Assembly: GCA_018715445.1 (NCBI GenBank)
Contig: DVLP01000184.1
Coordinates: forward strand, 1 to 9,886
Length of the DNA stretch: 9,886 bases
Origin: Candidatus Avipropionibacterium avicola
GTDB taxonomy: Bacteria; Actinomycetota; Actinomycetes; Propionibacteriales; Propionibacteriaceae
Direction of reading: 5' to 3'
Below are positions 1 to 5,279 of this stretch, piece after piece (position 1 is the first letter of the stretch; every line of letters starts with the position of its first letter). Made by a program: the position numbers and the translations under genes. The notes beneath the pieces were generated by a model, which had not been told where the DNA came from, ran no database searches, and saw only the letters and a program-made list of their open reading frames with translations.

Positions 1-1077
1 CTCGACCGCGGTCATGAACTGCTCGGCGACCTCGTCGCTGGCGACATTGGACAGGATGTAGCCCTCCGAACCGATCAGTTCGTCGGTCTCGGCGAGCACC
101 GCGGTGCCTCCGTGGCGCACCACCTCACGCGCGGCCGCACCCGACAGCGGATTGGCGCTCACCCCGGAGAAGGCGTCCGAGCCACCGCACTGCAGACCGA
201 TCGCCAACGCCGACATCGGGGCGTCGACCCGCTGCTGCTGGCGCACCCCCGGCACCAGGCGCTCGACGGCGGCCACCGCCGCGTCGGCGTCGTGGTCGAA
301 GGAGTGCTCACGGGTGATGACCTCGTACGGGATCCGGATCCAGGACAGGCCATGGTCCTGGGCATGGCGTCGCATCCGTTCGACGGTGATCGTCGAGTGG
401 GGGTGCTCCACCAGCACCACCGCGCCCAGGTTCGGGTTGTCGACCATCCCGACCAGGGTGCGCAGCAGCAGGTCGATGTTGTTGGGCGTCGCCCCGACAT
501 CGCCCTCGGTGTGGGCAACCGGCACGATCCCGTCCATCCCGTCGGTGCCGGGCTCGGCCACCAGGTGTTGGGTGCGTCGCGCCACCTCCTCGGCGAAGGC
601 ACCCTCCCGCGAGGTCAGACCGACCACCGCCACGTAATTGCGGGTGCCGTACCGCCCGTCCTGACGTGCGAAGCCGGAGAAGGTCCGCGGGTCGTCGGCC
701 AACGGCAACTGTTCGCCGACCCGCCAGCCGTCCTGCGTGGTGTAGCGCCGCCACGGTTCGTTGCGCACCGTGGGCGCATCAGGCAGGTCGGTGATCCCCC
801 GCTCCTGCAGGGCGGCCAGGCTCTTCCCGGTGCAGATGTACGATCCGGCCGCCAGATCGGTCTCGGCGCGGCCGAACGAGGTGCCCCAGGACAGCACCGC
901 CTCGTCGGCGGCGACCGGGCGGACCGCGAAACGGTGCCCGACCGGGACGCGGTGCGCCATCACGACCTCGGTCCCGTCGGCCAACTCGATCCGGGTCCCG
1001 GGCTCGAGCTCGACGAAGGCCACCGCCGCGTTGTCCTGCGGGGTCGGAAGTACGGCAACATCGGTCAGGCTGGTCAC
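1..1077 (-). CDS. SAF-UxaA/GarD family sugar-acid dehydratase (altronate/galactarate dehydratase-like), 3' end cut by window
   Basis: The 359 visible residues carry an N-terminal SAF domain (about residues 14-90) followed by the UxaA/GarD catalytic domain. Seen directly: the family hallmark GFARQDGRYGTRNYVA (135-150), the metal/active-site motif LQCGGSDAFSGVSANP (295-310), and ETDELIGSEG (330-339), where the family usually has a form like ETPEIxGAE. The SDAFSG wording is closer to galactarate dehydratase (GarD) than to altronate dehydratase (UxaA) as I remember them. Known family role: cytoplasmic metal-dependent dehydration of hexonates or hexarates to 2-keto-3-deoxy acids. The substrate here cannot be fixed. 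Full-length members are about 490-520 residues, so roughly the last third lies outside the window. The GTG start is the first in-frame start after a stop and sits 6 nt from a TAGACT hexamer with no Shine-Dalgarno. It lies 42 nt downstream of the Nudix stop, so it may be read through from that gene or have its own promoter. Confidence 0.9.
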   Translation of the reverse strand, partial: MTSLTDVAVLPTPQDNAAVAFVELEPGTRIELADGTEVVMAHRVPVGHRFAVRPVAADEAVLSWGTSFGRAETDLAAGSYICTGKSLAALQERGITDLPDAPTVRNEPWRRYTTQDGWRVGEQLPLADDPRTFSGFARQDGRYGTRNYVAVVGLTSREGAFAEEVARRTQHLVAEPGTDGMDGIVPVAHTEGDVGATPNNIDLLLRTLVGMVDNPNLGAVVLVEHPHSTITVERMRRHAQDHGLSWIRIPYEVITREHSFDHDADAAVAAVERLVPGVRQQQRVDAPMSALAIGLQCGGSDAFSGVSANPLSGAAAREVVRHGGTAVLAETDELIGSEGYILSNVASDEVAEQFMTAVE

Positions 1078-1083
1078 ACCACA

Positions 1084-1089
1084 AGTCTA
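1084..1089 (-). promoter_or_regulatory. Candidate -10 hexamer TAGACT for a leaderless dehydratase transcript
   Basis: On the minus strand TAGACT is followed by 6 nt and then the GTG at 1077, so transcription would start on or next to the start codon. The sequence before the GTG has no purine-rich Shine-Dalgarno, which fits a leaderless mRNA. TTGCTC lies 19 nt upstream and could be a weak -35. The TAnnnT consensus is known for actinobacterial housekeeping promoters; its use here is inferred. Confidence 0.5.
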
Positions 1090-1119
1090 TGACTTTTGCT
1101 GCAAACCGGAGCAATCGGT

Positions 1120-1575
1120 TCAGCGCAGCTCCGCGAGACGGTCCAGCACCGGTTGCTGACTCGCGATGATCACCGTTCGGGCCTCCTCGGGCCGGAACCA
1201 GGCGACCCGGTCCACCTCCGGGAATAGCTGGCGTCGTCCGGAGCGTGGGGGCCACTCCATCTCGAAGGTGCCGGGACTGATCGTGTCGGGGTCGAGGTCC
1301 GCCTCGATCGCCCAGGTCAGCACGCGTTTGCCGCCGGACTGCACGATCTCGCCGAGCCCGACCCAGTCCCCGTCGGGGACCACCAGGCCGAGCTCCTCGG
1401 TGAACTCCCGTGCCGCCGCGGCCTCGGGATCCTCCCCGGCGCCCACTTCGCCCTTGATGATCCCCCAGGAGCGTGGCCGGCGGGTCCAGAAGGGCCCGCC
1501 GAGGTGTCCCAACAGCACCTCGTACCCGTCGGGACGGGCACGGTGCAACAGGATTCCGGCGCTGGTACGACTCAC
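1120..1575 (-). CDS. Nudix hydrolase, about 151 residues
   Basis: A perfect Nudix box G-x5-E-x7-REFTEELGL is visible at residues 42-64, counted from the chosen start. The catalytic R56, E57, E60 and E61 are all present. The fold context is typical of the small single-domain family: SAGILLHR strand near residue 5, GGPFWTRRPRSWGIIKG before the box, and a C-terminal WFRPEEAR stretch. Nudix enzymes cleave a nucleoside diphosphate linked to another group; the substrate (for example diadenosine polyphosphate, dNTP or ADP-ribose) cannot be read from sequence. I chose the GTG at 1575 because relatives begin with a few residues before SAGxLLxR. Extending to the ATG at 1635 or 1659 adds arginine-rich non-family sequence and runs into the divergent GT87 start. 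No good Shine-Dalgarno precedes 1575. It is divergent from GT87 (58-nt gap) and upstream of the dehydratase in the same direction. Confidence 0.88.
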   Translation of the reverse strand: MSRTSAGILLHRARPDGYEVLLGHLGGPFWTRRPRSWGIIKGEVGAGEDPEAAAAREFTEELGLVVPDGDWVGLGEIVQSGGKRVLTWAIEADLDPDTISPGTFEMEWPPRSGRRQLFPEVDRVAWFRPEEARTVIIASQQPVLDRLAELR

Positions 1576-1633
1576 GGGTCCAGCCTGCCATCTGCGGCGC
1601 AGCACCCGGCCGATGTGATGGGATGTCAGCCTC
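1576..1633. promoter_or_regulatory. Divergent intergenic region between Nudix hydrolase and GT87 gene
   Basis: These 58 nt must hold the promoters of two divergent genes unless one lies inside the opposite coding sequence. I find no TAnnnT hexamer on either strand. A direct repeat of GATG units (GATGTGATGGGATG, near 1612-1625) lies next to the GT87 start. The GGGA within it, about 10 nt before the ATG at 1634, is at most a weak ribosome binding site. Confidence 0.35.
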
Positions 1634-2836
1634 ATGTCGACTGCAGCCACCTCCCCCACCCTCGCGCGACGGCTGGCCCGCGCCGCCGCCGTGGCTGTGC
1701 TGCCCTGCCTGGTGGCACTGTTCGTGGCCGGGTCCAGCTGGGACCGCGGTCTGCTGCCGTGGAACCCTCAACTCGCCGATCTGGACGTCTACCTGCGCGC
1801 CGCGCGTGCCCTGGTCAGCGGCCAGGACCCGTACCGGATGGGCGAGGCCCTGCCGTTCATCTATCCACCCTTTGCCGCGATCCTGGCGATCCCGCTGGCC
1901 TGGCTGCCGTGGACCTGGACCAGTGCCCTGTGGACGATCGGTGTCGCGCTGGCCCTGGTCGCGATCCTGCACCGTGTCGGGTTGCGATCGTGGCGGTTGT
2001 CGCTGGTCGCCTCGGCCATGCTGCTCGTGGTCGATCCCGTCCGCGGCAATGTCGAGTTCGGCCAGGTGGGGGTCTTCCTGGCGGCCCTGGTCGTGCTGGA
2101 CCTGCTGCGCACACCACGCACCGATCGGTGGCCGACCGGGATCGGGATCGGACTGGCGGCGGCGATCAAGCTGACCCCCGGACTGTTTGCGATCCACCTG
2201 CTCCTCACCCGCCGCTGGCGATCGGCCCTGGTGGCAGGGGTGACCTTCCTGGTCGCGACGGCGATCGGCGCCGTGGTCGATCCTGCCGGCTCCTGGCAGT
2301 TCTGGACCGGCCTGCTCGGTGGCGACACCGGGGTCGGCGACGGCGTGCTCTACCTCTACAACCAGTCACTGCTCGGGGCAACGGCCCGGGTGATGGGTGA
2401 CACCACCCTGGCCACCGTGGTGGGGCTGGCCCTGGCCGCGGCCGCGGCCGTCCTGGGCGTGGTGGCGGCCCGGGCCTGGCACCACGTCGGTGACGAGGCG
2501 ATGGCGATCACGGTGTGTGGGCTGGCGACCCTGCTGGCCTCGCCGGTCTCCTGGTTCCACCACTACGTGTGGATCGCTCCCCTCGCGGTGCTGTTGGCGA
2601 TCCGTCGACGGTGGCCGACCTGGTTCGTCGTCCCGGCCTGGCTGTTCGTCGGATGGGCGGCCACCTCGCCGTACGCCTTCCTGCCCAGCGCCGATCTGGT
2701 GGAGCTCGACTACCGGTGGTGGCAGGACGCCTTCAGCGTGGTCACGCCCCTGCTCGGCGCGCTCGTCCTGGCGCTGGGATGGCGCGCCGCACGGATGGTC
2801 GACCCGGATCGACCCGTCGTTGACCCCGACAGCTAG
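1634..2836 (+). CDS. GT87 family polytopic glycosyltransferase (PimE-like alpha-1,2-mannosyltransferase, DUF2029)
   Basis: A 400-residue integral membrane protein with about ten hydrophobic segments, the first near residues 15-33. Family signatures seen: LADLDVYLRAARALVSGQDPY (47-67), with acidic residues D49 and D51 where PimE-type enzymes have the catalytic aspartate; PFIYPPFAAI (74-83); EFGQVGVFLAALVVLDLL (141-158); AAIKLTPGLF (176-185); and SPVSWFHHYVW (303-313). GT87 enzymes are known to transfer mannose or other sugars from polyprenyl-phosphate donors to lipid or lipoglycan acceptors on the outer face of the membrane. PimE in mycobacteria builds higher phosphatidylinositol mannosides. 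The exact acceptor here is not knowable from sequence. Length is normal. It heads a run with the small membrane protein (10-nt gap) and lactonase. The stop codon TAG forms part of a possible promoter for the next gene. Confidence 0.88.
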   Translation: MSTAATSPTLARRLARAAAVAVLPCLVALFVAGSSWDRGLLPWNPQLADLDVYLRAARALVSGQDPYRMGEALPFIYPPFAAILAIPLAWLPWTWTSALWTIGVALALVAILHRVGLRSWRLSLVASAMLLVVDPVRGNVEFGQVGVFLAALVVLDLLRTPRTDRWPTGIGIGLAAAIKLTPGLFAIHLLLTRRWRSALVAGVTFLVATAIGAVVDPAGSWQFWTGLLGGDTGVGDGVLYLYNQSLLGATARVMGDTTLATVVGLALAAAAAVLGVVAARAWHHVGDEAMAITVCGLATLLASPVSWFHHYVWIAPLAVLLAIRRRWPTWFVVPAWLFVGWAATSPYAFLPSADLVELDYRWWQDAFSVVTPLLGALVLALGWRAARMVDPDRPVVDPDS

Positions 2837-2839
2837 GCT
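2834..2839 (+). promoter_or_regulatory. Candidate -10 hexamer TAGGCT overlapping the GT87 stop codon
   Basis: TAGGCT is followed by 7 nt and then the ATG of the membrane protein gene at 2847. Its first three bases are the GT87 stop codon. No -35 is found at the normal distance; a TTGACC (2820-2825) is only 8 nt upstream. The next gene has little Shine-Dalgarno, so it may be made from a leaderless internal transcript as well as from read-through of GT87. Confidence 0.35.
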
Positions 2840-2846
2840 CAGCCGC

Positions 2847-3197
2847 ATGGACGTCGTGAAGTATCTGTTCGTGGCCGTACACCTGCTCAGCATGGCGGCG
2901 ATCGTGGGGGGATGGTTCGCCCGGTTCCGCACCCCGAGCGTGACCGCTGTCCAGCTGATCGGCGCCTGTGGCGCCGTGCTCTCGGGCCTGATCCTGGTGG
3001 GTCTGGCGGAGATGGGAGACGGCTCGCTCAACCACGCCAAGATCGGCGTGAAGCTCGTGCTCGCGCTGGCCGTGCTGGGGGCCGCAATCGTCGGCACCCT
3101 CAAGGCGCGCAAGGACCAGCCGGTGAGCACCGGACTGGCCCATGCCGTCGGCGGCACGGCCCTGATCAACGTGCTGATCGCCACCCTGTGGCACTGA
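2847..3197 (+). CDS. Small four-helix integral membrane protein, function unknown
   Basis: A 116-residue protein with four predicted membrane helices at about 4-24, 33-54, 64-86 and 96-115 and almost no soluble part. The pattern KYLFVAVHLLSMAAIVGGW, then GLILVGLAEM, then NHAKIGVKLVLAL, then AHAVGGTALINVLIATLW resembles a group of conserved actinobacterial hypothetical proteins I know only as uncharacterised. Histidines at 12, 63 and 99 lie in or at the edge of helices and could bind heme or metal, but that is speculation. The ATG at 2847 is chosen because it lies 10 nt after the GT87 stop and begins the first helix exactly. The same frame is open further upstream, but that part is GT87 sequence in another frame. 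It sits between GT87 and the lactonase, 19 nt before the latter. Confidence 0.85.
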   Translation: MDVVKYLFVAVHLLSMAAIVGGWFARFRTPSVTAVQLIGACGAVLSGLILVGLAEMGDGSLNHAKIGVKLVLALAVLGAAIVGTLKARKDQPVSTGLAHAVGGTALINVLIATLWH

Positions 3198-3216
3198 CCC
3201 CGGATCGGACACCACC

Positions 3217-4194
3217 ATGGACGTGACGTCGTTGTCCCTGCTCATCGGCACCGCCACCGACATCCGCCAGGTACGGGTGGATCCGACCTCCGGCTCCTGC
3301 GTGAACGTCGGGACCGCTGTGCCGTGCGCCACCAATCTGTCGTTGACGCCGGATCCGCTGCGTTCGGTGGTGTGGTCGGCGAGCCTCGACGACGACGGAC
3401 GGGTCAGCACCGTCCACACCGGCCCCGAAGGGCCTCGGGCAGGGACCTCGAGCCCCACCGGTGGCGCGGTCCCCTGCCACGTCGGCCTGGTTGCCGCCCA
3501 GGGGTCGGCCCGTACCGTCGCCGTGGCCAACTACAGCGGACACAACGTCGGCATCGTCTCGTCGATCGATGTCACCGATCCGCGGGGCGGGGCAACCCTG
3601 GAGGCCACCGTCGACTTCGGTGAGGGGTCACATCCCCATCAGGTGCTGCCGCTCGGCAACCGCCTGGTCGTCAGCGATCTCGGTCTGGACAGCCTGCACC
3701 TGCTGGACCGGGACGACCCGACGAACATCACCGGACGGATCCAGCTCGACCAGGGCGCGGGACCCCGCGACGCCGTACTGATCGGCGAGCACCTGGTGGT
3801 GGCGCTGGAGGTCGGCAACGCGGTGGGTCTGGTGCAGCTGGACCGCGACGACGACGCCACGATCACCGGTGGTCGCCAGGTCGCCCGCCACGACTTCACC
3901 GGCGCCCCCGAGCAGACCCATCCCAGTCAGATCATCGCCGACAGCCGGGGCCGCGCCCTGGTGCTCAACCGTGGCAGCGACACACTCTGCGTCGTCGAGG
4001 TGGCCGATGGGCGGATCACCTCGGTCACCGAGCACGACGTACCGGCCTGGCCGATGGACCTGGTCGAGGTGGACGGCACCGTGCTGGTCGCCTGTCGTGA
4101 CGCCGATGTGGTCGTCGCGCTGGACCTGGACGATCCGGACACCGAGCTCTTCCGCTTCGCGGTGCCGAGCCCCAATGCGCTGGTGATCCTCTAG
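3217..4194 (+). CDS. Lactonase-family seven-bladed beta-propeller (6-phosphogluconolactonase-like)
   Basis: A 325-residue soluble protein with no signal peptide, made of repeated blade motifs of the lactonase (Pgl-type) family. Seen: SLLIGTATDIRQVRVD at the N-terminus, PCHVGLV...VAVANYSGHNVGIV (86-114), SHPHQVLPLGNRLVVSDLGL (138-157), GAGPRDAVLIGEHLVVA (180-196), THPSQIIADSRGRALVLNRG (234-253), PAWPMDLVEVDGTVLVACRD (276-295) and the terminal VPSPNALVIL. The SHPH and GPR positions are those that shape the pocket in the family. Known members hydrolyse 6-phosphogluconolactone or act on other lactones, and many annotated members are untested. It is slightly shorter than most (330-380 residues). 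It follows the membrane protein by 19 nt and is probably co-transcribed with GT87. GGA about 10 nt before the ATG is a weak Shine-Dalgarno. It ends 10 nt from the convergent peroxiredoxin. Confidence 0.85.
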   Translation: MDVTSLSLLIGTATDIRQVRVDPTSGSCVNVGTAVPCATNLSLTPDPLRSVVWSASLDDDGRVSTVHTGPEGPRAGTSSPTGGAVPCHVGLVAAQGSARTVAVANYSGHNVGIVSSIDVTDPRGGATLEATVDFGEGSHPHQVLPLGNRLVVSDLGLDSLHLLDRDDPTNITGRIQLDQGAGPRDAVLIGEHLVVALEVGNAVGLVQLDRDDDATITGGRQVARHDFTGAPEQTHPSQIIADSRGRALVLNRGSDTLCVVEVADGRITSVTEHDVPAWPMDLVEVDGTVLVACRDADVVVALDLDDPDTELFRFAVPSPNALVIL

Positions 4195-4204
4195 GTCCTG
4201 GGCG

Positions 4205-4657
4205 TCATCCGCCGGCAAAGGCGAGCGGTGCGTCCATGTCCCGGGCCTGCCCGACCGGGTTGACCACCGACCACTGCACGGTCCCGGTGGCGTCGACCAG
4301 GAAGCTGGCCCGCAACGCACACCCGGCGCGCTCGTCGAAGGCGCCGAAGGCTCGGCTGATCCGGCCGTGGGGCCAGTGGTCGGTGAGCAGGTCGAAGTCG
4401 TAGCGCTCCTGCTCGGCGAACACCCGCAGGCTGAACATGGCGTCACAGGAGAGCGCCAGCACCCGGGTTCCGATCTCCTGCCACCGCGGCACCAACCGCT
4501 GCAGCTCGGCCAGCTCTCCGGTGCAGATGCCGGTGAAGGCGTACGGGAAGAACACCAACAGGTACGGCGTCGCCGCCAGGTCGTCGGGACCGACGGGCTC
4601 ACCGAACTGGGTGCGGGTGCTGAACGCCGGTGCCCGATCACCGGCCGCCGGTGGCAT
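4205..4657 (-). CDS. ahpE: AhpE-like 1-Cys peroxiredoxin
   Basis: A 150-residue thioredoxin-fold peroxidase. The active-site motif FFPYAFTGICTGEL (36-49) gives P38, T42 and peroxidatic C45, and R116 lies in ALRASFLVD. These four fall on the same numbers I recall for Mycobacterium tuberculosis AhpE. LLTDHWPHGRISRAFGAFDE (90-109) also matches that subfamily. Role: cytoplasmic reduction of hydrogen peroxide, organic peroxides or peroxynitrite by C45, with recycling by small thiols or a redoxin. Unlike the mycobacterial protein as I remember it, this one has extra cysteines at 71 and 113. The ATG at 4657 gives the usual family length; the open frame upstream to 4924 is the antisense-frame shadow of DUF3052. 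It lies 29 nt after the DUF3052 stop in the same direction, very likely one transcript. No clear Shine-Dalgarno is visible. Confidence 0.9.
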   Translation of the reverse strand: MPPAAGDRAPAFSTRTQFGEPVGPDDLAATPYLLVFFPYAFTGICTGELAELQRLVPRWQEIGTRVLALSCDAMFSLRVFAEQERYDFDLLTDHWPHGRISRAFGAFDERAGCALRASFLVDATGTVQWSVVNPVGQARDMDAPLAFAGG

Positions 4658-4686
4658 GACTGCAGTGGGGCCGCTGGGCCCCGGGC

Positions 4687-5103
4687 TCAACGCCGCCCGC
4701 CCTTGGGGCGGACCAGTTTGCGGGCCGACCAGTCCTCGGAGACCTGTTGGGTGGAGGTGGCCGCCAGACCCGCAGTCGCGGCGGCCTCGATGATGTCCGC
4801 CTCGTCGACATAGCCGTCGCGGCCCACCTTCGGGGTGAACAACCACACGTCTCCGGTCGGTGACAGGTCGGTCAACGAGTCGACCAGGGCATCGGTGAGA
4901 TCCCCGTCGTCGTCGCGCCACCACAGCACGACCACGTCGACCGCCTCGACGACCTCGTCGACCATTTCAGCGTCGATCGCATCTTCGATCGCGATCCTCA
5001 GCTCGTCGTCGGTGTCCTCGTCCCATCCCAGCTCCTGGACGACCATGCCGGGAGTGAATCCCAACCTGGCTCCAACGTCCGACTGGCCTGCAGCCGCGTT
5101 CAC
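4687..5103 (-). CDS. DUF3052 family protein (Rv2239c-like)
   Basis: A 138-residue acidic soluble protein matching DUF3052, an actinobacterial family of unknown function. Seen: LGFTPGMVVQELGWDEDTDDEL near the N-terminus, then a long acidic helix, VVLWWRDDDGDLTDALVDSL, VWLFTPKVGRDGYVDEADI, and a C-terminal SEDWSARKLVRPKGGRR. The order ahpE-DUF3052 next to aceE is what I recall in Mycobacterium, which supports both assignments. The GTG at 5103 is chosen over the ATG at 5154 because a strong GGAGGG lies 4 nt before it and homologues have only a short tail before the LGxTPG motif. Its reading frame is the same as that of the upstream sulfatase, separated by two in-frame TGA codons. A CCGCCC-CAA-GGGCGG hairpin covers the last sense codons (4697-4711). 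Confidence 0.9.
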   Translation of the reverse strand: MNAAAGQSDVGARLGFTPGMVVQELGWDEDTDDELRIAIEDAIDAEMVDEVVEAVDVVVLWWRDDDGDLTDALVDSLTDLSPTGDVWLFTPKVGRDGYVDEADIIEAAATAGLAATSTQQVSEDWSARKLVRPKGGRR

Positions 5104-5107
5104 ACAA

Positions 5108-5113
5108 CCCTCC
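5108..5113 (-). promoter_or_regulatory. Shine-Dalgarno GGAGGG for DUF3052
   Basis: GGAGGG lies 4 nt before the GTG at 5103 on the minus strand. It is the strongest ribosome binding site on the minus strand of this window. It decides the start against the in-frame ATG at 5154. Confidence 0.7.
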
Positions 5114-5217
5114 GTCGATGGACTAGCTTCACGGGCGACAGCCTGCCAGACCATCGGTGCGGACGAAAGTCCACCGGCAACAATCGGCGCCCATTTCGGG
5201 ATCCGGACACCGCCGCG

Positions 5218-5279
5218 GACCCAGCCCGGAGCAAGGCCGAATCAGCCCAGAACGATGCTGAATCAGCCCAGAACGATGC
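5218..5279. repeat. 21-bp tandem repeat at the 3' end of the sulfatase gene (two near-perfect copies, one degenerate)
   Basis: GAATCAGCCCAGAACGATGC occurs at 5239-5258 and again at 5260-5279, identical over 20 nt with a period of 21. A degenerate third unit (about 14 of 21 bases) lies at 5218-5238. The period is a multiple of three. On the minus strand each near-perfect copy reads x-Ile-Val-Leu-Gly-stop-Phe, so the sulfatase stop (5263-5265) is followed by a second in-frame TGA at 5242-5244. This looks like a slippage duplication. The rest of the DUF3052-sulfatase gap (5104-5217) shows no gene or convincing terminator. Confidence 0.85.

Noticed and set aside
112..1092. 326-codon open frame on the plus strand opposite the dehydratase
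   Set aside because: The minus strand carries the uninterrupted SAF-UxaA protein; this is its shadow.
1576..1659. Longer Nudix start at 1635 or 1659
   Set aside because: It would overlap the divergent GT87 start and adds residues absent from family members; some doubt remains because 1575 has no strong ribosome binding site.
779..2197. 472-codon open frame on the minus strand across Nudix and GT87 genes
   Set aside because: It crosses three real genes in the wrong frame or strand and reads as G/R/P/D low complexity.
4195..4204. Bidirectional terminator between the convergent lactonase and peroxiredoxin genes
   Set aside because: Only 10 nt separate the stops and I see no stable inverted repeat across them.
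4697..4711. CCGCCC-CAA-GGGCGG hairpin as a terminator between DUF3052 and ahpE
   Set aside because: The stem is perfect but short, lies within the last DUF3052 codons, has no T-run after it, and the same-strand ahpE begins soon after. Such pairs are frequent at this GC content.
4658..4924. N-terminal extension of the peroxiredoxin
   Set aside because: It lies over DUF3052 in another frame and is arginine-rich noise; the family length is reached from 4657.
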